Source: Sphingobacterium olei
Lineage (GTDB): Bacteria > Bacteroidota > Bacteroidia > Sphingobacteriales > Sphingobacteriaceae
Reading direction: 5' to 3'
Assembly: GCF_005048855.1 (NCBI RefSeq)
Contig: NZ_SUME01000002.1
Coordinates: forward strand, 124,001 to 188,000
DNA: 64,000 nucleotides
Shown here in pieces: positions 44,909 through 54,431 of this stretch; the first letter of the stretch is position 1; every line of letters begins with the position of its first letter. Below the pieces are notes generated by a model. It was not told where the DNA came from. It worked only from the letters and a program-made list of their open reading frames with translations, and searched no databases. The translations under genes were made by a program, and so were the position numbers.

Positions 44909-45256
44909 TTAAATAATTTCTAATTCCTGAAAATAATCTATAATCAACGACTTCATGATCATTTCCTGTTCTAATAATGTATAATTTGGAACAGGTTTTA
45001 CCAATTCCCAGTGCGGCCAGCCGTCCTCATCCAGTCCTTTAAGATCATAAAAACCCATAGCACTAAACAATCGACATGTCGCGATATGCATAAGCTCTTC
45101 CTTCTCGCGCTTCGAAAACTTTTTTGGACCTTGTCCCAATTCTTGTACGCCAATCAGAAAAAGCATCACTTTCATGTCGGGTAGTTCCATATCAAAGTTT
45201 TCGGCGATGACACCGCGCAACTCTTCCCACTTTCTATTTACTTCTGCAATCTTCAT
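44909..45256 (-). CDS. Hypothetical protein co-transcribed with cyclophilin gene
   Basis: A 115-residue, probably cytoplasmic protein that I cannot assign to a named domain. It is mostly helical by eye, with FLIGVQELGQGPKKFSKRE and MHIATCRLFSAMGFYDLKG as distinctive segments; the texture is that of conserved Bacteroidota proteins of unknown function. I start at the ATG at 45256: the alternative at 45268 lies within the TACTTTTG promoter element. The cyclophilin gene follows 3 bp later. Confidence 0.75.
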   Translation of the reverse strand: MKIAEVNRKWEELRGVIAENFDMELPDMKVMLFLIGVQELGQGPKKFSKREKEELMHIATCRLFSAMGFYDLKGLDEDGWPHWELVKPVPNYTLLEQEMIMKSLIIDYFQELEII

Positions 45257-45265
45257 ATGATAATC

Positions 45266-45300
45266 CAAAAGTAAAAATTATCTTTGATGAACACGGCAAA
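45266..45300 (-). promoter_or_regulatory. Candidate promoter of the 45256 gene and cyclophilin
   Basis: On the minus strand TTTG (45297-45300), a 23-bp spacer and TACTTTTG (45266-45273), an exact -7 match. The ATG follows nine bases later, giving at most a few bases of leader. Confidence 0.55.
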
Positions 45301-45374
45301 ATACCGGGTTAAAAAATCGAAACCGTAAACTAATTAACAACATTCAACAAAATACCGAATTGACCGAATAAAAA

Positions 45375-45815
45375 CTAAGATTTTGCAATTGACTTAATCA
45401 ATTCTACACATCTTTTTTCAATCATTTCATATACGGGTAGAAATAATGCATCGTCAAAATAAGGATCCGGTACAATATCATTATCTACAAACAATTTAAC
45501 TTTCGCCCTTTCCTGAGCATTTTTTGCTTGCGCTAACACATCTTGTAAGTTCTGTCTGTCCATGACAAAGATCAGATCATACTTATCAAATAACTGCGTT
45601 GTAAAATGTTGTGCGCGTTGCTGAGAGATATCTACTCCGTATTTTTTTGCGATAGCTATCGAACGATGGTCAGGCGCATGCCCAACGTGCCAATCACCAG
45701 TACCTGCTGAATCAATTTCCCATTCCAAATTTTCCGATCTAACTAAGTGTGACATTATTCCGTGCGCTAGGGGTGAGCGACAGATATTACCCAAACAAAC
45801 CATTAAAATTTTCAT
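45375..45815 (-). CDS. Low-molecular-weight protein-tyrosine phosphatase
   Basis: A 146-residue phosphatase. The N-terminal loop CLGNICRSP is the C-x5-R-S signature, with Cys7 as nucleophile and Arg13 binding phosphate; VPDPYFDD near residue 115 carries the general-acid Asp. In bacteria such enzymes often act on tyrosine kinases of polysaccharide export, but no such kinase lies near. The 28-nt repeat ends six bases upstream of the ATG. Confidence 0.93.
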   Translation of the reverse strand: MKILMVCLGNICRSPLAHGIMSHLVRSENLEWEIDSAGTGDWHVGHAPDHRSIAIAKKYGVDISQQRAQHFTTQLFDKYDLIFVMDRQNLQDVLAQAKNAQERAKVKLFVDNDIVPDPYFDDALFLPVYEMIEKRCVELIKSIAKS

Positions 45816-45820
45816 GTCCT

Positions 45821-45848
45821 AAACTTAGAAAAAATGCTTTGCATTCAC
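45821..45848 (-). repeat. 28-nt repeat, copy A, upstream of the phosphatase gene
   Basis: Matches copy B at 60172-60199 in 27 of 28 positions (reads AAACTTAGA on the plus strand and ends ATGCTTTGCATTCAC). On the minus strand it ends in TAAGTTT, one base from a -7 element when joined to the next base, 6 bp from the start codon. Confidence 0.85.
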
Positions 45849-45890
45849 GAACTGAATGTAATAACATAACCATATATCCAAAGCTGTAAA

Positions 45891-45922
45891 TAAAAAATGT
45901 GGTTTCCCGAAGAAAACCACAT
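45891..45922 (-). terminator. Intrinsic terminator of the HtrA protease gene
   Basis: ATGTGGTTT (45897-45905) pairs with AAACCACAT (45914-45922) around an 8-nt loop; a run of T follows on the minus strand. It begins 27 bp after the stop codon. Confidence 0.85.
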
Positions 45923-45949
45923 ACTAACAATATAAACTATTTATGAAAA

Positions 45950-47518
45950 TTAATATTCAATCGGCACATTAAATTCTACTCGACTGCCTCTTTCTGGAAC
46001 ACCCGTTACACGTACTATATTACGTTTCGTATTTCCGAGTGCCGTTTCCACATCGTCCACATTATTTACGGGTTTGCCGTTAATTTCTGTGATGACCAAT
46101 CCTTTTTCCACTCCAAAATACTCGAATACACCGCCGCGATGTACCTGTGTTACCACTACACCCGAACTAATTCCCAGTTCTTTCTTGCGGGAATCTGTAG
46201 CCGGAATAAAACTAGCACCTAACTTATTGTAGATTTCTGTCGCACTGGCACTGCTACCTTCTTCTTCCGTTTTAGCCTTCGCTTCTTCTCCTTTCAAGGT
46301 AATAGTCGTTTCCCTTTCCTTACCCTCACGCTTATATGAAATTTTCACTTTATCGCCGGGGCGTAATCTAGCTACACGTTCCTGCAAATCAGATGAAGAA
46401 TAAATTAGATTACCATCAATTTTAGTAATGATATCACCTTTTTTTATTCCCGCAGCCTCTGCTCCGCCACCTTTTACAGCGTCAAAAACATATAGTCCAA
46501 TAATATCCGTCACACCAAATTCTTTTTTCTGATCCGGCGAAAGTTCAGAAACATCTCTAAAACTGACGCCCACATATCCCCGCTTCACGCTACCGAATTC
46601 TTTAAAATCGTCTAAAATCTTTTTGGCCAAATTGACAGGGATCGCAAACCCATAACCTGCATATACACCCGTTGGAGATGCAATGGCCGAATTGATACCA
46701 ATCAACTCCCCTTTTGCATTTACCAGTGCTCCACCACTATTCCCTTTATTAATTACCGCATCCGTTTGAATGAATGACTCAATCGCCGTATTTACGATTT
46801 GTTCCTCTTGTCCTTGGCCCTGACCGTAACCATAGCCTCTAGGCTGTTGTTGCGATTCGCCCAATATTCCTATCTGTCGACCTTTCGCGCTCACAATACC
46901 CGCTGTTACCGTAGACTGCAAACTCAAAGGATATCCCACTGCCAACACCCATTCGCCAATCTGTACGTTATCCGAGTTGCCCAATTTTACCATTGGCAAA
47001 CCTGTACCGTTCACTTTGAGAAGCGCTAAGTCGGTATTGGGATCTTTACCAATTACTTTCGCCTCAAATGTACGTTTGTCAGTAAGTTGCACCTCAATTT
47101 TATCTGCATCTTCCACCACGTGATTGTTCGTTACGATATAACCATCCGGTGAAATGATCACACCCGACCCAGAAGCCTGCTGTGGTTGACGCGGTTGCGC
47201 ACGTCTTTGTTGCGGCATGCCGAAAAACTCTTCAAACATATCAAAAGGAGAACCTCCACCTCCACGCTGGGATCCGCGACTTGCCATCGTGACTTTAATA
47301 TGAACAACTCCCGGAGATACTGCAGCAGCAGCCTGTGTAAAATCTAAATTCCCACTTGAAGACACCATATCTTCCGCCGGATTATTCGCGTAGTAAACCT
47401 TTTGTCTTTCTTCAAAAGACATGTTGTCCATCTGCTTAGTTTCAAACAGCTTATAGCCTCCTACTGCTACAGCTCCCCCTAAGACAGCTGTTAATAAAGT
47501 GATTCCTATTTTCTTCAT
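45950..47518 (-). CDS. degQ: HtrA/Deg family periplasmic serine protease with two PDZ domains
   Basis: A 522-residue envelope quality-control protease. An N-terminal hydrophobic segment (ITLLTAVLGGAVAVGGYKLF) is a signal or anchor. The triad is His in VTNNHVVEDADKI (about residue 131), Asp in DPNTDLALLKV (about 161) and Ser in NKGNSGGALVN (about 260). PDZ1 is at about 315-405 and PDZ2 at 430-515. The loop before the catalytic serine contains a Gln/Gly/Tyr-rich insert (QQQPRGYGYGQGQGQ). A -7-like TACATTTG lies 70 bp upstream. Confidence 0.94.
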   Translation of the reverse strand: MKKIGITLLTAVLGGAVAVGGYKLFETKQMDNMSFEERQKVYYANNPAEDMVSSSGNLDFTQAAAAVSPGVVHIKVTMASRGSQRGGGGSPFDMFEEFFGMPQQRRAQPRQPQQASGSGVIISPDGYIVTNNHVVEDADKIEVQLTDKRTFEAKVIGKDPNTDLALLKVNGTGLPMVKLGNSDNVQIGEWVLAVGYPLSLQSTVTAGIVSAKGRQIGILGESQQQPRGYGYGQGQGQEEQIVNTAIESFIQTDAVINKGNSGGALVNAKGELIGINSAIASPTGVYAGYGFAIPVNLAKKILDDFKEFGSVKRGYVGVSFRDVSELSPDQKKEFGVTDIIGLYVFDAVKGGGAEAAGIKKGDIITKIDGNLIYSSSDLQERVARLRPGDKVKISYKREGKERETTITLKGEEAKAKTEEEGSSASATEIYNKLGASFIPATDSRKKELGISSGVVVTQVHRGGVFEYFGVEKGLVITEINGKPVNNVDDVETALGNTKRNIVRVTGVPERGSRVEFNVPIEY

Positions 47519-47588
47519 ATTTTATTTGCTGTAATAATCTTAACTTTGTTAAAATTTAGTCTGTTACTTATTCTCAATTGTGTATATT

Positions 47589-47596
47589 CAAATGTA
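47589..47596 (-). promoter_or_regulatory. Candidate -7 promoter element of the HtrA gene
   Basis: The minus strand reads TACATTTG, an exact TAnnTTTG match; a CTTG 21 bp upstream may be a poor -33 element. Confidence 0.35.
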
Positions 47597-47735
47597 ATAC
47601 CATTGACAGCCATCATGCAAGTTTTGTCAGTTAAAAATTGTTAACAAACCAGCGTCACGGTTCAATTTAACAAGATTTAACACAGATCAAAAACTTTGTA
47701 ACAAGAATATTAATTTTATAGTGGATTTTCAAATT

Positions 47736-48515
47736 ATGCATAAAAAAATAAAATTTTTTAAATATCAGGGTGCAGGTAATGATTTTATCTTGATTGACAA
47801 TAGAAAAGGCTTTTTTGACCGTGAAAACGAAACATTGGTACGCGATCTATGTGAAAGAAGATTTGGAATCGGCGCAGACGGGTTAATGCTTCTTCAAGAT
47901 ACGAAAAATTATGATTTTGAAATGGTCTATTACAACGCAGACGGGCGTGAGGGTACCATGTGTGGTAATGGCGGCCGATGTATCGTCGCTTTCGCCAGAG
48001 ATCTAGGTCTCATTCAAAATAAAACTGCCTTTTTGGCAGTAGACAGCGAACATATGGCAGATATTTACGGCACACAGGTAAATTTGGGGATGATCGATGT
48101 TGCTCAAGTTAATCGCGATTCGGACGCATATGTGCTCAATACCGGTTCTCCACATTATATTAAGATAGTCGAAGATTTAAAAAACTTCCCTGTTTATGAT
48201 GCAGGATATGCAATCCGAAATAATGACAGCTATAGCGTTAATGGTATCAATGTAAATTTTGTTGAAAAAGAAGGAGAAGGCTACTTTCTGCGAACCTTCG
48301 AAAGAGGTGTGGAAGACGAAACCTATGCCTGCGGCACTGGGGCTACGGCTGCGGCCATGGCTATGGCAATCCACGAAAATAGAGAAGGAGATATAGAATT
48401 TCCTATACGTGTAATGGGGGGGCAGTTGTACATTTCTTTTCACAAAGAAGGTAACACATTCACGAATGTATTCCTTAAAGGACCAGCTACTTTTGTTTTC
48501 GACGGTGAAATTTAG
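47736..48515 (+). CDS. dapF: Diaminopimelate epimerase
   Basis: A 259-residue enzyme that interconverts LL- and meso-diaminopimelate for lysine and peptidoglycan. FFKYQGAGNDFILIDN is the N-terminal signature; the two catalytic cysteines are in EGTMCGNGGRC and YACGTGATAAAMAM. The start is the ATG at 47736; the upstream GTG at 47721 adds five unlikely residues. Divergent from the HtrA gene. Confidence 0.96.
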   Translation: MHKKIKFFKYQGAGNDFILIDNRKGFFDRENETLVRDLCERRFGIGADGLMLLQDTKNYDFEMVYYNADGREGTMCGNGGRCIVAFARDLGLIQNKTAFLAVDSEHMADIYGTQVNLGMIDVAQVNRDSDAYVLNTGSPHYIKIVEDLKNFPVYDAGYAIRNNDSYSVNGINVNFVEKEGEGYFLRTFERGVEDETYACGTGATAAAMAMAIHENREGDIEFPIRVMGGQLYISFHKEGNTFTNVFLKGPATFVFDGEI

Positions 48516-48596
48516 TTTGTTTTATTTAAGACTTCCGCCCTTAAACGTGAATTTATCTGTATATTAGAAGCCTTTTTTAAGGGGAAATTGGTTTTG

Positions 48597-51473
48597 ATGC
48601 AAAAGATAGATAATTCCGTACCGTACCGTTTAATATATTCATTAGGAGAACATCCTTATTTAGGCTATTTAATTGAGCCTCATATCGTTCAGCTGAACTC
48701 CAATGGCTCAGACTCCTTATCATACAAGCGGGTTTTTACCAATACGGTAGATGAATTTAAATCGGCTTTAGACGAAGACGATTATAAAATAATCAAGCTT
48801 TTGGATGAAATTGAGCAAACACATGTCATCAAGCGATTTCATAAGAAAGCAATCCGTCCAATGGACTACTTTTCTAAAGTTTTTGACCAAAAGCTGTATG
48901 GTTATATTCGTCCTAAACTAGACCAAAAAATGTTAAAGGCATTGGAACTTATTGGCAACAAGCCTTTATTTCTGATGAGTAAAAAAGATGGATACCCCGC
49001 GGATCAAATACTTAAAATTGCGGATCAACCCACTTCCATTCTCTTTCATTTTAGACGTAATGAAGAAGAAACCCGTTACTTTCCTACACTAAAATATAAT
49101 GGACACCGTATGGAGTTTATGTTCAAAAATGCGGAAGTAATTATCAATCAACAAGCCTGGCTGTTATTGGAAAACACGTTATATCATTTTGACCAACCTT
49201 TGGAAGGTAAAAAGCTCAGCCCCTTTTTAAATAAAAGATATATTGCTGTGGGCCGTACTACAGAACGAAAATATTTCGAGACTTTTGTAACTGGATTAAT
49301 TGAAAAACATAATGTATATGCAGAAGGATTTGACATTAAAACCATTAAAGAAGATGCTATCCCGGTTTTAACGTTAAATTATGTGGAAGAAGGGGAGTCC
49401 CATCTCAAACTTTCTTTTACCTATGGAGATTATTCCTTTTCGGCCGGGGGAGAACATAAAGTTTCAGTCCGTATGCTATACGAATCGAAAGAAGACCTGT
49501 ATACCTTCATCCGTATCAAAAGATCAGTTAGTTGGGAAGAAAAACAACGAGAAATCCTCCATGTACTCGGTTTAAAAAAATTAGATGCCTTATTTGGAAG
49601 CTACATCACCGATCACGGAAAATCTATTTTTAGTTGGCTAAATGAAAACCAGAATGATCTTCTTGAAAAAGGTTTTATAATTCAACAAGAAACGGGTGAA
49701 AAAAGCTTTTTTATCGGAAAAACCTCCTTAGATATAGAAGTTGGCGAAGATAACGATTGGTTTGATGTACGCGCTTTTGCCAATTTTGGCCCCTATAAAA
49801 TACCTTTTATTCAGCTTAGAGATCATATCCTAAATCGCATTCAAGAATTTGAATTACCAAACGGAGAGATTGCCATTCTTCCTGAAGAATGGTTTGCACA
49901 ATATGAACACCTCTTCCATTTTTCCGTAAAGAAAGATATGCTGCAATTTAATAAAGCGCATATTGGCCTGCTACATGAAATTAGCGAACATACGGCACTT
50001 ACTATGAGCCGCAAACTACAACATCTTTCTAATTTTGAAAAAATCATAGCTATTGATCCCCCTCTTCATTTCAACGGACAGCTAAGACCTTACCAACAAG
50101 CCGGTTATAACTGGTTTCATTTTCTGCAGGAATTCAAGTTCGGAGGTGTACTAGCCGACGACATGGGACTTGGAAAAACCGTACAAACATTAGCATTTTT
50201 ACAGAAGCAGAAAGAAGATTTCAAAAGCACTGACCATGCCAAGACCTCTTTATTGATTCTCCCCACTTCCCTGGTATACAACTGGCAAAAGGAAGCGGAT
50301 AGATTCGCTCCTAAATTGCGTATTTTATTACATACCGGATCCAATCGATTCAAAGATCCTTATGCATTTTCACATTTTGATCTCGTGATTACCACTTACG
50401 GCATAGTACGGTCCGACGAGGCGATTTTAGGAAAGTTTTTTTTCAATTACATTATTTTAGATGAAAGTCAAAATATTAAAAATCCAACTTCAAAATCGTT
50501 CAAGTCGATAAAAACACTCAAAAGCAAAAACAAATTAGCACTGAGCGGAACACCTGTTGAAAATTCAGTTTCCGATATCTGGTCGCAAATGCACTTTACT
50601 AATCCAGGTCTTTTGGGAAGCTATGCATTCTTTCAAAAGGAATTTGTTGTACCCATTGAGAAGAAAAAAGATGAGGAAAAAGCGCAAAGGCTTCAAGCCA
50701 TTATAAAACCTTTTGTTCTCCGCCGCACGAAGAACCAAGTCGCCACGGAACTGCCACCTAAAACGGAGCAGATCATTTATTGTGAAATGACAGAGAAACA
50801 GAGCGATATGTACGAAACCACGAAGTCAGAGTACCGCAATGCACTATTAGATGGAATCGTACAACAAAATGGAAAAACGTCACAGATCACGCTATTACAG
50901 GGATTAACGAGGCTGCGGCAACTGGCTAATCATCCAAAAATGGTTGATGAAAATTTTGACGAAAATTCAGGTAAATTCCAAGCAGTTTTAGAAATGCTAG
51001 AGTCTATTTCTTCGGAACAGAATAAAGTGTTAATTTTCTCTCAATTTGTAAAACACCTCCAGCTTTTCAAAGCACATTTTGACAAGCAAAAAATCAAATA
51101 TGCCTATTTGGACGGCGCAACAAAAGATCGGGCGGATGCTGTGCAAAACTTCAAGGCAAACAAAGACACAAAAGTATTTCTGATATCAATCAAAGCCGGA
51201 GGTGTAGGATTAAACTTAACAGAAGCCGATTATGTCTTTATCCTCGATCCGTGGTGGAATCCCGCTGTGGAACAGCAGGCTATTGACCGAACACATCGCA
51301 TCGGACAAACACAGAATGTTTTTATCTACAAATTCATCAGTAAAGATACCGTCGAAGAAAAGATAGTGGCTTTACAAAACCGCAAAAAGTCAATCGCTAC
51401 GGCGTTGATCACAACAGAAGAAAGTTTTGTCAAATCGTTATCTCCCGATGATTTGAAGGAATTATTAAGATAA
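48597..51473 (+). CDS. SNF2-family DEAD/DEAH-box helicase
   Basis: A 958-residue Swi2/Snf2 ATPase. The Walker A motif is ADDMGLGKTVQTLAFLQ (near residue 520), motif II is DESQ (near 622) in place of DEAH, and the C-terminal helicase lobe ends with EQQAIDRTHRIGQTQNVFIY (near 895-915). The 480-residue N-terminal part has no motif I recognise; no SWIM zinc motif is visible. Such proteins move on double-stranded DNA; the bacterial role is unclear. I use the ATG at 48597; a TTG lies nine bases earlier. It converges with the ligase gene, and GATAACAG/CTGTTATC arms span both stop codons. Confidence 0.92.
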   Translation: MQKIDNSVPYRLIYSLGEHPYLGYLIEPHIVQLNSNGSDSLSYKRVFTNTVDEFKSALDEDDYKIIKLLDEIEQTHVIKRFHKKAIRPMDYFSKVFDQKLYGYIRPKLDQKMLKALELIGNKPLFLMSKKDGYPADQILKIADQPTSILFHFRRNEEETRYFPTLKYNGHRMEFMFKNAEVIINQQAWLLLENTLYHFDQPLEGKKLSPFLNKRYIAVGRTTERKYFETFVTGLIEKHNVYAEGFDIKTIKEDAIPVLTLNYVEEGESHLKLSFTYGDYSFSAGGEHKVSVRMLYESKEDLYTFIRIKRSVSWEEKQREILHVLGLKKLDALFGSYITDHGKSIFSWLNENQNDLLEKGFIIQQETGEKSFFIGKTSLDIEVGEDNDWFDVRAFANFGPYKIPFIQLRDHILNRIQEFELPNGEIAILPEEWFAQYEHLFHFSVKKDMLQFNKAHIGLLHEISEHTALTMSRKLQHLSNFEKIIAIDPPLHFNGQLRPYQQAGYNWFHFLQEFKFGGVLADDMGLGKTVQTLAFLQKQKEDFKSTDHAKTSLLILPTSLVYNWQKEADRFAPKLRILLHTGSNRFKDPYAFSHFDLVITTYGIVRSDEAILGKFFFNYIILDESQNIKNPTSKSFKSIKTLKSKNKLALSGTPVENSVSDIWSQMHFTNPGLLGSYAFFQKEFVVPIEKKKDEEKAQRLQAIIKPFVLRRTKNQVATELPPKTEQIIYCEMTEKQSDMYETTKSEYRNALLDGIVQQNGKTSQITLLQGLTRLRQLANHPKMVDENFDENSGKFQAVLEMLESISSEQNKVLIFSQFVKHLQLFKAHFDKQKIKYAYLDGATKDRADAVQNFKANKDTKVFLISIKAGGVGLNLTEADYVFILDPWWNPAVEQQAIDRTHRIGQTQNVFIYKFISKDTVEEKIVALQNRKKSIATALITTEESFVKSLSPDDLKELLR

Positions 51474-51488
51474 CAGAAAACATATATT

Positions 51489-52784
51489 TTATGCTTCTCT
51501 GTTATCGACAAAAGTAATTGGCTTGCGGCTTAACGGATTGAAAACCGATCGCTGCAATTCCTCAAAAGCGACAAACTCGATCTTTGGCGCAACACGCAAC
51601 TTAGCGCGAAAATGATCCTTCACTTCATTCAAAAATTCTTCTGATATATCGGAAGAGGATACACGAATAATGATCTCGTCGGTCCCAATTTCATTATTTG
51701 AAATTTCAATTTGATGAAGCAAAATCTGGGGAAAACCAGCTAAGAGATCATGCATTGCCGGTGGATATAATGTTGTTCCCTTATACTTCACCATATGTTG
51801 TTTTCGACCTTCCACCGCCCCTATTCGATACGTATTACGTCCACATGCGCATGGTTCTGTATACTTACGTACAATATCACCAGTTTTGAATCGCAACAGA
51901 GGTAGTCCCTGCACACCCAATGTTGTGACAACTAACTCTCCGCTCTCGCCATCAGCAACAGGCTTGTCTTCATCATCCAATATTTCTGTAATAATCAGCT
52001 CTGGCTGAGCATGGCCTCCCTGAAAATATTCACATTCCGTAAAAGCGGCGCCCATCTCCGTAGAAGCATAAGTGGAATACAATTTTATATCCCATTTTTC
52101 CAAGATCCGCTGCGTTAGCACGGTGTTGTTCAACTCTTTATCACGAAGCGCTTCACCTATACAAATCACACCCTTTACACTTGATTTTTTATAGTCAATA
52201 TCATGCTGCTCCGCAAATTCTATCAGTTTTAAAACAAAAGAAGGAACAGAAACTAAATAATGCGGGTTGTATTTCAGAATAGAATCCCATTGCATCTGCG
52301 GAATACCTGATCCAACGCGAATAATCCCAACGCCTAATTTTCGGAGACCCAAAAAATAAGCTAATCCAGCCATAAATCTACGATCTATCGTAGTCATCAG
52401 CTGCACCACATCGCCTTTTCGAACACCTGCAATTTGAAAAGATTGCATTTCATTTTTCGCCAATCGCTCTAGATCCGCATCCGTTAGACCAAAAGTCACC
52501 GGTGATCCCAAGGTACCGGAGGTCGTACAGTAATCGACAATTTTATGTTGAGGAACACAAAAAAAATCATCATTGTACAATTGTAAATCATTCTTGGAGG
52601 TGAGGGGTAATCTTTTCAGATCTTCTATCGTTTCAATGGATTTCACGTCAATTCTGTGGGTAGAAAACAACTGCTTATAGAATGGAGAATGATCATCCAG
52701 ATACCGCAACTGAAGTTTTAGTAACTGCTCTTGAAAGTATTTAATTTCCTCCATCGAACGGTAGGCTATCGTATTCTCATCCAT
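51489..52784 (-). CDS. Phenylacetate-CoA ligase-like (PaaK/CapK) AMP-binding enzyme
   Basis: A 431-residue adenylate-forming enzyme. VDYCTTSGTLGSPVTFGLTD is the phosphate-binding loop, KLYSTYASTEMGAAFTECEY the A5 motif, and LRFKTGDIVRKY the A7 Asp region; a C-terminal lid follows with VEGRKQHMVKYKGTTLYPP. It would activate an aromatic or fatty acid as CoA or ACP thioester. It is the last gene of the minus-strand cluster with MMPL exporter, glycosyltransferase and dehydratase, a combination found in flexirubin loci, where such a ligase loads the starter acid. A 126-bp gap to the upstream gene might hold its own promoter (52861-52889). Confidence 0.85.
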   Translation of the reverse strand: MDENTIAYRSMEEIKYFQEQLLKLQLRYLDDHSPFYKQLFSTHRIDVKSIETIEDLKRLPLTSKNDLQLYNDDFFCVPQHKIVDYCTTSGTLGSPVTFGLTDADLERLAKNEMQSFQIAGVRKGDVVQLMTTIDRRFMAGLAYFLGLRKLGVGIIRVGSGIPQMQWDSILKYNPHYLVSVPSFVLKLIEFAEQHDIDYKKSSVKGVICIGEALRDKELNNTVLTQRILEKWDIKLYSTYASTEMGAAFTECEYFQGGHAQPELIITEILDDEDKPVADGESGELVVTTLGVQGLPLLRFKTGDIVRKYTEPCACGRNTYRIGAVEGRKQHMVKYKGTTLYPPAMHDLLAGFPQILLHQIEISNNEIGTDEIIIRVSSSDISEEFLNEVKDHFRAKLRVAPKIEFVAFEELQRSVFNPLSRKPITFVDNREA

Positions 52785-52910
52785 CTTAAATGCTTCTATT
52801 TCTATATTGGGACACGTATATCAACATCAGGCATGCTATACACACAATGCTAAAATTACCCGAAGATAATAAACTACAAACAAATCAAAGCCAATTATTA
52901 AATCCAGATA

Positions 52911-54431
52911 TCAAGAAAATAACGATTCCCGGATATGACGAATTAGATAAGCATGTCCTAAAATTTCGGCACAAGTAGCTACCGCACCTATAGTAACTCC
53001 CAAAATTCCATGCATATTTATCCCTTGCCCTGTAAAATAAAGATTCGGAATTTTTGATTTCGGAGAAATCATTGTTCTCAGCGGATCATTGTAATCCTTT
53101 AAAGGTCCGTATAAACTTCCTTCAAAATTACCGATATAATCACGATAAGATAACGGTGTAGAGGCATAGCTTGCTTTAATAACTTCACGAAGATGAGGAA
53201 TTTCCTTTTCTACCTCGGTCACCATTTGATCTATTTTTTGTAGTTTGAATCTTTCATATGACGCTCCCCGAACCCCGATATCTGTAACGGTATTCAACGT
53301 ATCATTCCACTCCCTTACTTCATCAAACCGCATATAGGTGAGAACGGTCACCGTATCCGCAAAACCTACATTTTGCTTGTCTTCCGTCATAGAAAGCATA
53401 TACATTGCTGGCCAAGTGGTTGTTGAATATCCAGACGCTGACCACACCGAGTCCGAATTCAGATGATAAAAAAGATTAGATGCGCTATACCGAACTTTTT
53501 TTTCCATAAGTACCAGATGCACACTAAAAGAAGACACTGTAACAGGCAACGCTGTAATACGTTCAAAATAAACGTTACGGAAATGATTCCGTCCTATTTG
53601 ACGCAATGTTAATTTCGGATCTGTATTTGAAATAAATAAATCAGCTGCATACCGATTACCCTCCGTCGTTTCTACTTCAGAAATTTTTCCCTCCCTTAAA
53701 TGATATTTTATAACTTTTTGGCGTTTGTAAGCTTTACCCCCAAGTTTCTTGAGTTCCCGAATCAACAACTTACTAATCTGACTTCCACCATCTACACAGC
53801 GAAAAGCACTTAGTATATATGAATTAACAGAAAGCGCATGCACATAGAAAGGTGTTTTCGATTCCTCTCCCGCATACAAAAAACTAGTCCCCACCAACAC
53901 CGCTTTCAGTTTTTTATTAGCCGTGAGATCGTCAAAATACTTCTTTACGCTTAAATCTAACACCTGTTTCGAATAGTCCTGTTTATCTTCGAGATTGTAT
54001 AACGGGAACGCCTTACATGTATCCTGTAAATCCGTTACATACTTTCGCAAAGCGACCTCTTCATCTGGAAAATAAGTCAGCAGTTCATTTACAAACCTGT
54101 CATATCCCTGCGCAATGGGATATCTATTTTCATCGTCGCTAAATAGAATCTCATCAAAAACTGTTGGCATACGCTCCAGTTTCAACGATGACATTATGCC
54201 AAGATAGGCGAAATATTGAAACAAGTTTTGTCCTTCATCCAATCCGCCTAAGTAGTGTACTCCCGTGTCAAATATCTTCTTATTCCGCGAGAAAGTTTGC
54301 AAATTGCCTCCAAACTGATTATTTTTTTCGAGAACGCAAACGCGATAACCGTGCTTGGCCATCACGACAGCAGACACCAGCCCCCCCAATCCGCTACCCA
54401 CTATTATGATATCAAACTCTTTAAGGTTCAT
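52911..54431 (-). CDS. FAD-dependent oxidoreductase, CrtI/phytoene-desaturase-like
   Basis: A 506-residue flavoprotein. The N-terminal dinucleotide fold is IIVGSGLGGLVSAVVMAKHG followed by CVLEKNNQFGGNLQTF; the C-terminal FAD segment is NLYFTGQGINMHGILGVTIG. This layout fits carotenoid desaturases, isomerases and retinol saturases. In this cluster the natural substrate may be a polyene or aryl-polyene chain, not a carotenoid; no crtB or crtZ lies here. Its start overlaps the end of the MMPL gene by 4 nt, so they are translated together. Confidence 0.85.
   Translation of the reverse strand: MNLKEFDIIIVGSGLGGLVSAVVMAKHGYRVCVLEKNNQFGGNLQTFSRNKKIFDTGVHYLGGLDEGQNLFQYFAYLGIMSSLKLERMPTVFDEILFSDDENRYPIAQGYDRFVNELLTYFPDEEVALRKYVTDLQDTCKAFPLYNLEDKQDYSKQVLDLSVKKYFDDLTANKKLKAVLVGTSFLYAGEESKTPFYVHALSVNSYILSAFRCVDGGSQISKLLIRELKKLGGKAYKRQKVIKYHLREGKISEVETTEGNRYAADLFISNTDPKLTLRQIGRNHFRNVYFERITALPVTVSSFSVHLVLMEKKVRYSASNLFYHLNSDSVWSASGYSTTTWPAMYMLSMTEDKQNVGFADTVTVLTYMRFDEVREWNDTLNTVTDIGVRGASYERFKLQKIDQMVTEVEKEIPHLREVIKASYASTPLSYRDYIGNFEGSLYGPLKDYNDPLRTMISPKSKIPNLYFTGQGINMHGILGVTIGAVATCAEILGHAYLIRHIRESLFS

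Noticed and set aside
52861..52889. Promoter for the PaaK-like ligase gene (TTTG, 17 bp, TATCTTCG)
   Set aside because: One mismatch and short spacing; kept only as a remark in the gene entry.
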